Assembly (NCBI GenBank): GCA_009859145.1
Contig: VRVR01000036.1
Coordinates: 224,972 to 288,971 of the forward strand
Direction: 5' to 3'
Length of the DNA stretch: 64,000 nucleotides
From: Andalucia godoyi
Taxonomy: Eukaryota > Discoba > Jakobea > Jakobida > Andaluciidae
Numbering within the stretch: the first letter of the stretch is position 1; every line of letters starts with the position of its first letter. Position numbers and translations under genes: made by a program. The notes beneath the pieces are model-generated. The model saw nothing but the letters and a program-made list of their open reading frames with translations, did no database searches and had not been told where the DNA came from. Positions 1 to 9,913 of this stretch are shown piece by piece.

Positions 1-1
1 A

Positions 2-3000
2 GTGGAAATGGAAGAGGACGAAAGTGAGATGGAGAACATGCCAGTTTCTTTTATTTGGGCGTTGTGCCATTCAGCTGATCCGCGTCTGGAGTCCCGGGCG
101 GCATCAGTTTTTGAAATTTGGTCGTCTAAACTGACCCTTGGGAAGTCCTTGGCTTCCGTCTTTGGATCAGAATCGGGTGAAGAAGCTGCGGTGTCCATTT
201 CAGAGGCGTCCAAAACAGCTTTTCCGTCTTCACCAAATCTGCACTCTCCCAGTGCATTATCGCCCGCTTCCCAGTCTCCACCGGGATGGTCACCCAGATC
301 GGTTTCCTCATCCCCGTCCAACGCCGCCAACCATTCTCCCGATGGGAGCCCGCTGCATAGCGGCAGCGTCGAAATGCGCCCGACCGCTGACGGGCCGTCT
401 CCAGGAGCAACTGAGATCTCAGCAACGCCGCCGCAAGCGCAAAGCAAGACGAAAAGCGAGCCTTCCTCATTTCCGTTCGTTCTGCCCGATAATGATGCAT
501 TCTATGACAAATTCGTTCGATCCGGGGCTCTCCGATCCTGTTTCGAATTGGCAATGGAAGGCCAGAGTCTGGAAGACCGTCTGAAATGTCTTCGCTGCGT
601 GCTGAAAGTAATTTCTGCAGAAGAAACCTTCTGGAAGGAGTTCGCACTCTTGTACAAGAAGATGCAAGAGGACAAGACTGCAGAGAAGAAGAAACGGCAG
701 ACGAAACGGTCGCAAAAACTCCAGAAAGAAAGAAGAGAGTACCGCCATCTTCTCGATACTTTGAAAAGGCGCGCGGCAAAGGAACGATATTTGACTGTCC
801 ACGGAATCTCCAAGCTGCTGAATGCATTTGTGCAGCACTGTGCTCATGCTTGGCAGGTAGGCACGGACGACGAAATCGAACTTCAGAGCATGGTGCTTGT
901 GAAACTGCTGCACATCTTGCCCGACCGCCTTCTTCCGACGTGGGATACCGAGCGAGTAGAGGTCCGTCCGATAGAGACTGTACGAACAGTTGCATTCGAC
1001 CAAGACCTCGCTCTCGAACATCTGTCCTATCTGATTCCGGACGCCGAGTCGGCCACCGTCTATTCCAGGAACGAGTCAAAGTGTCTCGCTATGATGCTTT
1101 CTCTGATCAAGGAAAAGACAGCAACGACTGCCGCCATTGCATGCTCTCAGTTTCTTGTTTTCTTATGCGAGCGGTGTTTGAAGAAAGCGGACGACTTTGC
1201 AAAGTCGCTGATGAACTACGTGGCAGAGCTTCTTCCACCTGTTTTCGAAAAGGTGCTTTCCTCACACACTAGGCAGCATACCAGCAGAGCTCCCGAGGTC
1301 GTGGTGGACGCAGAAATGAAACCGAGTGGTATTTCACTATCGGTTCCTGGATTTCACGATACAAAGCACCACTTTTCCATGCAAGTGGCGAAGAACATTT
1401 CATCCGTTACTTCTGCGTTGTTCAGGTATTGTTCGAATTGTTGGGTGGAAAGCGAGCGCTCCTTTTCGTTATCCGACTGGGAAAATCTTCGGGTGGCTTG
1501 GGCATCTCTGAAGTGGGGACTAGTGCACCAGGTCTTGTCTTTTGTGCATTCCGTCGATCACTCTGAGATTCGCAGACGGCTACGCGACGTTCTCTGTCTC
1601 GCAGCTGCGCTTGGAAAATCCGCATCTGCTATGACGTGGTCGCAGTCGCACTTTTGGAACTGGAGTCTCGCAAAGGAATTGCTGTCCACGAACGTCGCAG
1701 AGAAGCTGAAGCACACTCTTGTTCTCGAGTACGACATTCCAGAGAAAGCTGTCAACTGGAACGACCCGTCTGGAAATTGTGCTGCATTCGTGCGCGGTGT
1801 CCGATACTTGTCTGATTCGCAAGAAGTTTGGCAGCATGTACTCCTGTGTGCAGGCGAAATGTCCTCAGTCAGCGGAGAAGTTGCTCTGGCATTTTGCAGC
1901 GAGTGGGGATCCAGTCTTTCCCATTCTAAGCACAAAGACCCTTCCTGGAGTCTCATTTCAGTCATGTTGCAGAGTTTCTCTGTCTATGCCTTTCAATTCT
2001 TCTCTCTCGCTTGCCAGATGGGACCTCTACTGCACAGATTTCTTGTTTCGTCGCGTGTCTGTGATACAATTGTGGGCAATATTTTGAAAAGGAGACAGCT
2101 GGACGAGATTCAGCTGTGGAGACGCAGTTTTGATTTTTGCCGCGAACTTCATGTGGCCTTGCCAGAACAAATGCGTGAAGAAGAACTGGCAGAAGGAACG
2201 CTCATATCGCTCCGGCAGCAGGCCCTGCGATTCACCTTCACGCTCATTTCTGAAGGGGTGATGCTTGATCGAACTCTAGATGACAAGATGGCGGTGTCCA
2301 TCGCGCAATCAGGCGTCCTGCATCTTGCCGCCGCAAGCGCAAACTGCGGACTCTGGCTGTCTGCACAAGAACGCAGCAACCTCTCTGTTGATTCTTTGGT
2401 CGATGTCCGCGTCTTCTCCTACGCGATACTTCAGCACATCATACATCCACATCCTCGGTGCATCCAAAAGAGAATTGAGCAGCGCACCTTGCAGGGCCGC
2501 GACGTGCTGTACGGCATGTTTGAAAGGCAAAACAACGAGTCTGCGGACACACACACGCGACTGGCAGAAGCACACCAAGCGTTTGCCAACAGGATACTGA
2601 TCGAAGCATCTGGTGACTTGTCGTTGTTTGCATCCCTGTTGCACACGGCATTCGGCTGCCATCCTCGTACATTTGATCCCACGTTCGAAGGGGTGAAGAG
2701 ACTGCCGGAATGGGAAAGAGAGATGGCCGCGAATGCTGCGCCAACCGATATGGACCCGAATGAAATTCCTTTGGGTGAAATTGCAGATCACTTTGACGAG
2801 GCCTCGCTGGTGTTTTCAGAAGCAGACATTCTCAACGGTTCACCCCTTTTTCTGACGCGACAAGGCGGAAGAGGCAGCTCGAAGAAACGATTCATCTTCC
2901 ATTCCGAGAACGTCGCGTTTCTGTTTCTGAGCCTCGCAGATGATTTAGTCTCTCATCCTGTGGTCACCGCCGCCCTGACAGCCGCCATGCTTGCCAACCC

Positions 3001-4270
3001 AACCAAAGTTCTGGCTCCTCTGGATTCTCCGCAGTTTGCGACAGCAGTTTCCGGGCTGCTGCATTACGGATCGCTTCGCTGTCGAGGCTTGGTGCTTCGC
3101 TCTTTGCAATGCTTGGCGAGATTCGACGCATTTCAGCGATGGTCCGTGTCTTTCAAACTGGTAGACATCATGCTTCGCGAGGTGAACTATCCCAGGCATG
3201 TACCGGGAAAGGACCGAAAAAAGGCCCCTGATTCTTCGGAGCATGCTGCCGTGGTTGTCAGGACCGTTTCTCCGATCAGCCAGTTGGAAATTCTGTCCGC
3301 ACCGTACTTGCAGGCTCTTGTCTGCGATGACATCGAAGCAGCTATTGGGCTTTCCTTGATGCTTAGCCAGAACGAAATCGTGCTGTTCGACATGTTCCGT
3401 GAGGATCGAGTCGTTCGTCTGATTAAACAGTTCGCCCTCAATTCGCAGGCCTCGGGACGCATCGCGGAGCTTCATTCCGTCTCTGAAAATGAGCTTTTGA
3501 TCCGAGAGAAAAACTACACATACAACTTCCAGCTGATGCTGCGGTTCCTCCTTAGGATCAGCGAACTCCATTCTCGATGCGGTTATGTAGTTTCCCATGT
3601 CACGGACATTGTCTTTCAGCTGGCCGGCATGATCTTCACGTTTGTGTCTGAAAACATGGATGCCCGATCAGCCATGACCTCCTCTCGATCGAAACTCAGT
3701 TTAGACAGCTCGCGATCCGATCGATCCAGCAGGGTCCATGATCGTGTCAAAAACATCAAGTCTTCCCGCGACCGGCAGCAGCCGGAGCCGCGCATACCGG
3801 ATGCTGCTGTCGAGAATCTTTCGGACGAAGAAAAATGCGTTGTAACTGCTCTGAAAATACTCTGCAACCTGTCCACAGCAGACGACTCGAAGGGCGTGCT
3901 GCTCAGTCAGCTGGAGGAAATCTACGAGAAGGATGCATTCCGGTTGTTTCGCTGCGTTGTGCAACTAATGGGATCTCGACGAAGAAGTCTGGCACGTGAG
4001 GCATTCAAATTTGCCTCCACATGGATACTGACATCCAGCGTTCAAAGGACGTCGAGCACCAACGCGAATGCCCAAATCAAAGTCAAGCGATGGTTTTCTT
4101 TCGAGGCACTGTCGGAAACACTGGAACACATTGAAGATTACATCGCGCAACACAGCCCTGGTGAAGAGGAAGTCATTGGACTGCAGAACATGCGAGAGGT
4201 GCTCGACGCTTATGCGACGGCAGTTGGTGCTCGCCAGCTTCCACAGACAGTGCTTGCCGAAGACTCTTGA
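2..4270 (+). CDS. Large helical protein of unknown function, 5' incomplete
   Basis: The frame is open from the first bases of the window and ends with TGA at 4268-4270, so the protein may begin upstream; the first in-window ATG is at 8. About 1,420 residues are visible. Residues 65-155 are Ser/Pro-rich, 215-260 are Lys/Arg-rich and probably coiled-coil, and 1219-1265 form a Ser/Arg/Asp-rich linker. The rest is hydrophobic-patterned helix typical of a HEAT/ARM-type alpha-solenoid. I see no catalytic motif, signal peptide or membrane segment. It converges on the CDC5 gene with only 145 bases between the stops. I do not recognise the family; a scaffold such as a large nucleoporin or methyltransferase-complex subunit is possible but unsupported. 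Confidence 0.8.
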   Translation: MEMEEDESEMENMPVSFIWALCHSADPRLESRAASVFEIWSSKLTLGKSLASVFGSESGEEAAVSISEASKTAFPSSPNLHSPSALSPASQSPPGWSPRSVSSSPSNAANHSPDGSPLHSGSVEMRPTADGPSPGATEISATPPQAQSKTKSEPSSFPFVLPDNDAFYDKFVRSGALRSCFELAMEGQSLEDRLKCLRCVLKVISAEETFWKEFALLYKKMQEDKTAEKKKRQTKRSQKLQKERREYRHLLDTLKRRAAKERYLTVHGISKLLNAFVQHCAHAWQVGTDDEIELQSMVLVKLLHILPDRLLPTWDTERVEVRPIETVRTVAFDQDLALEHLSYLIPDAESATVYSRNESKCLAMMLSLIKEKTATTAAIACSQFLVFLCERCLKKADDFAKSLMNYVAELLPPVFEKVLSSHTRQHTSRAPEVVVDAEMKPSGISLSVPGFHDTKHHFSMQVAKNISSVTSALFRYCSNCWVESERSFSLSDWENLRVAWASLKWGLVHQVLSFVHSVDHSEIRRRLRDVLCLAAALGKSASAMTWSQSHFWNWSLAKELLSTNVAEKLKHTLVLEYDIPEKAVNWNDPSGNCAAFVRGVRYLSDSQEVWQHVLLCAGEMSSVSGEVALAFCSEWGSSLSHSKHKDPSWSLISVMLQSFSVYAFQFFSLACQMGPLLHRFLVSSRVCDTIVGNILKRRQLDEIQLWRRSFDFCRELHVALPEQMREEELAEGTLISLRQQALRFTFTLISEGVMLDRTLDDKMAVSIAQSGVLHLAAASANCGLWLSAQERSNLSVDSLVDVRVFSYAILQHIIHPHPRCIQKRIEQRTLQGRDVLYGMFERQNNESADTHTRLAEAHQAFANRILIEASGDLSLFASLLHTAFGCHPRTFDPTFEGVKRLPEWEREMAANAAPTDMDPNEIPLGEIADHFDEASLVFSEADILNGSPLFLTRQGGRGSSKKRFIFHSENVAFLFLSLADDLVSHPVVTAALTAAMLANPTKVLAPLDSPQFATAVSGLLHYGSLRCRGLVLRSLQCLARFDAFQRWSVSFKLVDIMLREVNYPRHVPGKDRKKAPDSSEHAAVVVRTVSPISQLEILSAPYLQALVCDDIEAAIGLSLMLSQNEIVLFDMFREDRVVRLIKQFALNSQASGRIAELHSVSENELLIREKNYTYNFQLMLRFLLRISELHSRCGYVVSHVTDIVFQLAGMIFTFVSENMDARSAMTSSRSKLSLDSSRSDRSSRVHDRVKNIKSSRDRQQPEPRIPDAAVENLSDEEKCVVTALKILCNLSTADDSKGVLLSQLEEIYEKDAFRLFRCVVQLMGSRRRSLAREAFKFASTWILTSSVQRTSSTNANAQIKVKRWFSFEALSETLEHIEDYIAQHSPGEEEVIGLQNMREVLDAYATAVGARQLPQTVLAEDS

Positions 4271-4415
4271 TCTCCAGAACCATGGGAAACATGGTGCATG
4301 CGTGCGTGCAAGTTGGGTGTGTGCCAGGTTCGGCAATATGCACCAATATCGTTTTCCAGTCCTTTCATCGTTTCATTAAATTACAATACTTACACTCACT
4401 CTTACACACGCTCTT

Positions 4416-6671
4416 TCAGGAGGAAGAAGAAGAAGAAGAAGAAGCAAACTTCGGGAATCGAGAGGCCGCCGCAGCATTTTCAACATCCAAGAGCATTCGA
4501 TAACAGCTCTTCTGTCGAACTGTGTCATCCAAAAGGGAGTACAGATCAGCAAGTCGCTTTCGGTGCAGCAGAAGCTGTTCGGACAACTCGCGCGATTCTA
4601 CATCAACCACTGCGCCACCATCGTTTGCATGCTCAAGAAGTGACCGGTAGCAGCTAAGATCTGCATCGTCCGAAGCATTTTCGGTGGATGACGAGGCCGA
4701 AGAAAGTGCAGAGTCCGCAGAAACAAGAGTCTGCAGTTCTTTCAACAACCCGGATCGCAGTTCTTCTCGAATCAAGTCTTGCACCACGGAACTGGGTTCG
4801 ACAACCGGCGGTGTCTCCGACTCAGCGGCCATGGCCTGCATCTCAAGAGCAACGAGGTAGCTCACATGACTGTTCTTGCAACTCTCCACATACGCCTGTG
4901 GAACACTCCGAATCACCGGGAGATCCCTTCTCCATTGTGGAAGCGCGTCCCGCGCACCTTGGCGGTGCTTCTTGGCCAACCGATCACGCTCCCCCACATC
5001 AGATGCATGTGCGAACACTTCCGAGTCCACCGAATTGCTGTCCACGAGCGAATCATCCTCCGGAGATGCGCGCTTCTGCGGACCAGTTACAACAGACTTG
5101 CGGTTCTTGGGTGGAGGAAGCGAAGAGAGAGACTTTTGCAAGCGAAACTGGGCTTCCATCGCGCTGAAACTACTGCTATCGTGTTGTTTCGAAAGTGCTT
5201 GCCTCACCACTGGCGTAAGCTGAACAGTGGGCTCCAATGCGTGGGGCACATTTCTGTCACTGGAACCTCGTAATTTGGATGCCATGCTGCCAGAAGAGGC
5301 TTGCTTCAGCAGTTCTTCGGATGCCGCATCCACATGCGCAAACGGTGCGGGCATGTGCTGCGTAAAATGTGTATCTCGAACCTTTTCCAGCAGCCTTGCA
5401 CGTTGCGTTTGAGTGGCAGAGACCGGCTCCGTCAAGGATCGAATGGCCGCCGTCATCGTGATGTCGTCCTTTGCTGATGACGCATTCTGAGAACTTGCGA
5501 ACCCAATCTTGTTCAGATGGCTCCATTCCTGCTCGCCGAGCTGCGGTGCCGGCAGAACCAAGATCGGTCGAGACGGCACTTCCACCCCAAACTTGTTCAA
5601 AACATCCGCACCCTTAGATTGTTCTATACCCCTGTCTCTCTGGTTGCCTCTATCCTCGTCGTTCAGTTCCTCGTTGTCTTGGCCTGTGCGAGATTTTGGG
5701 CGCTTTGTGCCTTGCGAAACCCGCAGAGATTCTCGATTTCGGTCGAGCACACTCCTGACATAGGTCCTTCGATCTGTCATCTTTTCTTCGAGCTCTTGAT
5801 TTTCGCCTTCCACGTCATACGGTCCAAGATTCCCAGCCGCATTCTGATTCAACAGAGCCAATCGCAGTCGATTTTCCTCTTCCATCTCTGCCCTTGCGCT
5901 CATCTTGGCTCTCTTTTTCCGATTTTCAAAAACGGGGATTCCCGCAGCCCGCAATTCTCGCTCTTTTTGCAGTTGTGCAGTCCGCTTTGCTTCTTCCAAT
6001 ATCTGTTCTCTGGCCTTCCGACGCGCTTTTTTGCCCATGGTGTTTGCCAAGCGCGCCTGCGCCTCTGCCAGCATTTCCTTTTCCGCTTCATCCATATCTA
6101 CAGCATCGGGCTTCGCAGGCATCGTCTCCGGGTTCTTCATTTCCTGGAGCACAGAACTATGCCCCGTCGCAGAACCAAGCGTTTGCTGCATGATCTTCCC
6201 CAGCTGCGTTGCGTTGACCTGATTACTTCCACCGGGATGATGCTGTGAATGATGATGGTGATGTTGCTGACGCCCACTTCTGCTTCCTGCTGTTGTTGCT
6301 GCTGCTGCTGCTGGATGGCTGGAAAGGGCCTTCAGCGCCGGATCAAGCGCTCTGTCAAGCAATACTTGATAGTGCTCCAAACACATCGTTGCCGTCCGTC
6401 CTCCGCCCAGTGCCTCCGAGATTGTTTTCCACTGATTGGGAAAGATCGAAGCGAGCTGAGCCAGCTTTTCTTCTTGGGACGGCGTCCAATCTCCTTTCTG
6501 AATCGACGGATCAAGCCACTCATCCCAGCGCATTTTGCACTGCCGCGCAGACTTTCGAGGAATCAGAGACGCAACACGGTCCCAGTTGTGAAGACCATAC
6601 TTTTGAACACCAGCTTTCAGCACCTCATCCTCCGAGTTTTTCCAGTGGCCGCCCTTCACATAGATTCTCAT
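4416..6671 (-). CDS. CDC5L: CDC5/Cef1-type Myb splicing factor
   Basis: Homologue of CDC5L/Cef1, a core component of the Prp19 (NineTeen) complex that acts in the spliceosome nucleus-wide. The start Met is followed at once by two Myb repeats (about residues 7-105), with the family hallmarks of a tryptophan-rich first repeat, KSARQCKMRW and EWLDPSI. A basic helical stretch with LQKERELRAAGI (about residue 235) matches the region downstream of the Myb repeats in the family. Length (751 residues) is close to the human protein. Odd points: the second repeat has extra glycines (ALGGGRTATMC), and the well conserved acidic/aromatic motif that normally follows the RAAGI region is not recognisable. 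The C terminus is a poly-Ser run encoded by a GAA/GGA microsatellite just before the stop. Confidence 0.93.
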   Translation of the reverse strand: MRIYVKGGHWKNSEDEVLKAGVQKYGLHNWDRVASLIPRKSARQCKMRWDEWLDPSIQKGDWTPSQEEKLAQLASIFPNQWKTISEALGGGRTATMCLEHYQVLLDRALDPALKALSSHPAAAAATTAGSRSGRQQHHHHHSQHHPGGSNQVNATQLGKIMQQTLGSATGHSSVLQEMKNPETMPAKPDAVDMDEAEKEMLAEAQARLANTMGKKARRKAREQILEEAKRTAQLQKERELRAAGIPVFENRKKRAKMSARAEMEEENRLRLALLNQNAAGNLGPYDVEGENQELEEKMTDRRTYVRSVLDRNRESLRVSQGTKRPKSRTGQDNEELNDEDRGNQRDRGIEQSKGADVLNKFGVEVPSRPILVLPAPQLGEQEWSHLNKIGFASSQNASSAKDDITMTAAIRSLTEPVSATQTQRARLLEKVRDTHFTQHMPAPFAHVDAASEELLKQASSGSMASKLRGSSDRNVPHALEPTVQLTPVVRQALSKQHDSSSFSAMEAQFRLQKSLSSLPPPKNRKSVVTGPQKRASPEDDSLVDSNSVDSEVFAHASDVGERDRLAKKHRQGARDALPQWRRDLPVIRSVPQAYVESCKNSHVSYLVALEMQAMAAESETPPVVEPSSVVQDLIREELRSGLLKELQTLVSADSALSSASSSTENASDDADLSCYRSLLEHANDGGAVVDVESRELSEQLLLHRKRLADLYSLLDDTVRQKSCYRMLLDVENAAAASRFPKFASSSSSSSS

Positions 6672-7097
6672 TTCCCCAATCTATACTTCTCCAAACAGTG
6701 AATCCGAAACACCCAAAGTCGTTAATTTAATTTAAAATTATTATATAAGAAGCAACGAAATGACGCAAGTTGGAGACACAAGGTTGTGTGAATGACGAAG
6801 GGGGGGAACGAAGGAGAAAAATGAAGGGCCTCGAGTAGCTGCGTGAGGCATTCTTGGGAGTTGTACGATAGCACTAGCACAATAATGTCGTAACCGTTTT
6901 GACGGATATTTTTTTGCTGTCGTTTTTTAATTATTAAAAAAAATAAAAATATAAAGACTATTTGTCTTTCTTTATTTTTCTCATTTCGTTCTGTTATTTC
7001 TCCCTTTTTTTATTAAATTTATGACTTTTATTTTCTTTCTTTCTTTCGTTTAGCAAGGTTTTCTTTTTGGCAAGGAAAAAAATAATTTTGAGAATCA
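6672..7097. promoter_or_regulatory. Divergent promoter region, CDC5 / CFAP161
   Basis: This 426-base spacer separates two divergently transcribed genes. It is AT-rich next to both starts, with T and A tracts around 6905-6985 and TTTC repeats around 7033-7052 on the CFAP161 side. No gene or RNA is visible. Its promoter role is inferred from position only. Confidence 0.5.
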
Positions 7098-7928
7098 ATG
7101 GCGTCATATAAACCGGTGACACGAGTTGGGAACTGGGCGGAGGAGCAGAGTCTGCAGGATTTGCAACTGACGACGTTTCTAAAGGCGCGTGATGCTGGAT
7201 GCTTGCCGGCCCAAAAGCTGGCGGACCACCGATCGCAGCATCAAGCGTTTGTGCAGGTCTCCACCTCGAGTGATGGAAATTTGCACTACGGAGACACGAT
7301 TCTTCTCATGAGCGCCGAGACCTCGGGTTTTGTCGCGTCCGATTTTAGCGATCCGCCCGAGTGCCAACGGGAGCTTGCGGCAGCCGTCACGACTACGGCC
7401 GTTGCGGAATTTCCGATGAAGCGATGTGCGTTTGTCGTGGTTCCTTATTCGAAAGAAGCGGCTCCGGGATCGCCCTCGGCATCTGCCGGCCTGGCACCCA
7501 TTGACAAGGATGGACAGCCTGTCCGGTTTGGCGATTTGGTCACGCTTCGGTCCGTTCTTACGCCCGAGTCTGTTTTGTTCTCGCAGCGCCAGTCTGCACT
7601 GTCCTTTGCACGTGTCAGCCATGCACAAGAGGTCTTTCTGGCCCCGTTCCCCAGCCGGTATGAGGCTGCGTGGCAGTTCATTTTTGCCGATCCGTCGTAC
7701 AGGGTCGAAATGGAAGGCGAGATTGTCAGAGTCAACGTCCCCGTCATTCTCCAGCATGCGGCCACGCGGCAGCTCCTGTGCTCGTCAACGTCCGTTCGCT
7801 ATCCAAATACCTTTGGAAGAGAATACGAGGTTTGCTGCGCGATCAAGAAGAACGTCCACAAGGTCGAGGAAAAATGCCATGTTTTTATCCCGGTTGCACA
7901 AGCCGATGCGCCTTCTCAACAGCAATAA
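7098..7928 (+). CDS. CFAP161: CFAP161-like axonemal protein
   Basis: A 276-residue protein resembling cilia- and flagella-associated protein 161, a microtubule-inner protein of the axonemal doublet. The N terminus carries the family pattern RVGNW followed by an acidic helix and a FLKARDAG-type segment. A beta-rich core contains LHYGDTILL near residue 65 and FGDLVTLRS near residue 145. The C terminus has the family's FGREYEVCC segment followed by a lysine/histidine stretch. Length fits the family (about 300). An AATAAA lies at 7945-7950, 17 bases after the stop. The assignment comes from remembered family motifs; it implies the organism builds motile flagella. Confidence 0.8.
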   Translation: MASYKPVTRVGNWAEEQSLQDLQLTTFLKARDAGCLPAQKLADHRSQHQAFVQVSTSSDGNLHYGDTILLMSAETSGFVASDFSDPPECQRELAAAVTTTAVAEFPMKRCAFVVVPYSKEAAPGSPSASAGLAPIDKDGQPVRFGDLVTLRSVLTPESVLFSQRQSALSFARVSHAQEVFLAPFPSRYEAAWQFIFADPSYRVEMEGEIVRVNVPVILQHAATRQLLCSSTSVRYPNTFGREYEVCCAIKKNVHKVEEKCHVFIPVAQADAPSQQQ

Positions 7929-7944
7929 GAACTGAGTAATTAAA

Positions 7945-7950
7945 AATAAA
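7945..7950 (+). terminator. Candidate polyadenylation signal of CFAP161
   Basis: An AATAAA hexamer sits 17 bases after the CFAP161 stop in an A-rich tract. Canonical eukaryotic polyadenylation signals have this sequence, but the local AT-richness makes chance occurrence likely. Confidence 0.4.
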
Positions 7951-8023
7951 AAAAATAAAAAATAAAAACATAAGTGCAAGAAGAACAAGAAGAAGAAATG
8001 GCGATAGAAGAAGACGGCGAAGA

Positions 8024-9913
8024 CTATGGGCTGAAAAAATCACAAAGGGCGGTGATCCAAGTCGCAGCAGCAGCAGCCCCAGCATCCATCTCTCCACGCG
8101 CCAACTCGGGATTGACGTAGGCCGCACGGCCTGCGGAGGGAGCCATGCCACGAGTTTGCTCCGCCCCATTCTGCGCGGCTTGTTTCACACGTTGCATGAG
8201 ACTCGACATGGCAACGGAGTCGCACCCCATTGGAGATCCTGAGGCTGCAGGCGGAGCAGCGGAAACTGCAGCGTGAGTGGAGAGAACCGAGAGGACAGGA
8301 AGAAGAGAATCAAGCATGGTGCGGTCTCCAGCTTTGGCCTTCCCAAACTTTTGCACGGCTTGCAGTGCCGAAGACAGCGCCGTGTGCATCACAACCACGG
8401 GATCATTCAAGTGCTCTGCATCGATGGTCAAGACTGCAGTGCCCGCAGCCGCAAACATCAGCGCGTACAGAACGCCCGATGTTCCGCCGACTAGCGCCCC
8501 GATTTCATGCGCTACGCGAAGGCACAGTACGGACACATCGCTCGAGAGCGATCCGTTCGAGCAGGAAAAGAGATCCGTAGACGCCACAACCGTCAGTGCT
8601 GCTTGCGAAATTGCAGAAAATGAAAGGCCTGCGTCGCCATCTCCGGCGATTGTGTCCAATCTTGTGAGTTCCGCGGTTGTGGAAAGCAGCGCATTGCACG
8701 CGCTGAAAGCTGCATTCCTGATGCGCTGCCGTCTTCGTTCGAGTTTGCTGCTTTCCCCACCGGTGATGACGGCCGGGGGCCCTGAATTCACACCAGATAT
8801 GTTGTGCTCTGGTCTCTGTGTGGCAGCAAGCGGAGCGACGATAGACAAGCTGTTGAGCGAGGAAGTGCTTCCTTTGCCACCAAACGTTGATGGCCAAGAC
8901 GGAGCCATTGTGGGGGCATCAAGACATTGTGCGACATTCATTTCGCCTGCAATTTCAAGATCGGCGGGAAGGACGCTGATGGAAAAGCCGCGCATGTCCA
9001 GCGACGTCATGATTGCGCCGCTGATAAATCTGAGCACTGCGAAGCCTGCACTTTGCAAAGCGTGGAATGTGCTCTTGCATGCAACGCCCATTTCCAAGTT
9101 GGAAAGCCCTCCGAGATTATTGACAAACACTGCGAGATTTCGAGTCGCACTTGGGGCTGCCTTTTCTGCAAGCTTGGCAACCAGGCTTGCGGCGAGCGCA
9201 TCCGCTGTGGGTAAGAAGTTCAGGACAAGCGCACCTGGCTCCCCATGAATTCCAAGTCCGACTTCCACAGACGTTTCCGGCTGATCCAACCGAGTGGATC
9301 TGGGAACTCCTGGAACAGTGCACACTGACAAACTTGCGCCAATGGACAGTACATGGCTGGAGGCGCTCTGTGCTGCAAGCGTAACCGTTTCCAAAGATGC
9401 TTTCGACGCCGCAACAGCTGCGGCGCACTTGTGCACGAGCACCGTCCCTGCAATTCCGCGATTACCGATCTTGGACTCTGTGAGTGCAATATCGTCTGCA
9501 ACGAACACCACGGATATCTCGATTCCAAGCTCGGATGTTGCAAACTGAGAAGCAAGACCAAATGCAAGACGGTCTCCTGTATAGTTCTTCACAATCAACA
9601 GCACCCCGCATTTCGTGAACTGGCATACGTACCGGATTGCAGCAAGGATCGCGTGCACGTGAGGAGACGCAAACACATCTCCGGACACCGCAGCCGTCAG
9701 CAAGCCGTCAGCAACAAGTCCAACATGCGAAGGCTCGTGTCCAGCACCACCGCCCGAGATAATCGCAACCTCATCCGCAGGAATGACCCGTCGTGCAACT
9801 ACTTTTGTTCCCGGGTACCCGTCCAATCGAACCAGATCTGGACGACTCAGCAAATATCCATCTATCGAATCCGTCACAACCGACTGAACATCATTGCAAA
9901 GACTCTTGCTCAT
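8024..9913 (-). CDS. DAK: Dihydroxyacetone kinase (DhaK-DhaL fusion)
   Basis: ATP-dependent dihydroxyacetone/glyceraldehyde kinase (TKFC/Dak family) that phosphorylates dihydroxyacetone for entry into glycolysis or glycerol metabolism. The 629-residue protein starts at the ATG giving MSKSLCND; the open frame extends 12 codons upstream without an ATG. The N-terminal DhaK domain has GGGAGHEPSH (about residues 54-63) and the GIHGEPG motif whose His (about 223) forms the hemiaminal bond to the substrate. The C-terminal DhaL domain has the metal/ATP motif IAGDGDAG, then GGTSG and a MLDSLLP helix. Order and length match the single-chain eukaryotic enzymes. Cytosolic; no targeting signal is seen. 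Confidence 0.95.
   Translation of the reverse strand: MSKSLCNDVQSVVTDSIDGYLLSRPDLVRLDGYPGTKVVARRVIPADEVAIISGGGAGHEPSHVGLVADGLLTAAVSGDVFASPHVHAILAAIRYVCQFTKCGVLLIVKNYTGDRLAFGLASQFATSELGIEISVVFVADDIALTESKIGNRGIAGTVLVHKCAAAVAASKASLETVTLAAQSASSHVLSIGASLSVCTVPGVPRSTRLDQPETSVEVGLGIHGEPGALVLNFLPTADALAASLVAKLAEKAAPSATRNLAVFVNNLGGLSNLEMGVACKSTFHALQSAGFAVLRFISGAIMTSLDMRGFSISVLPADLEIAGEMNVAQCLDAPTMAPSWPSTFGGKGSTSSLNSLSIVAPLAATQRPEHNISGVNSGPPAVITGGESSKLERRRQRIRNAAFSACNALLSTTAELTRLDTIAGDGDAGLSFSAISQAALTVVASTDLFSCSNGSLSSDVSVLCLRVAHEIGALVGGTSGVLYALMFAAAGTAVLTIDAEHLNDPVVVMHTALSSALQAVQKFGKAKAGDRTMLDSLLPVLSVLSTHAAVSAAPPAASGSPMGCDSVAMSSLMQRVKQAAQNGAEQTRGMAPSAGRAAYVNPELARGEMDAGAAAAATWITALCDFFSP

Noticed and set aside
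8277-9248. 323-codon plus-strand frame opposite dihydroxyacetone kinase
   Set aside because: Antisense shadow of a clear enzyme gene; no protein-like motifs.
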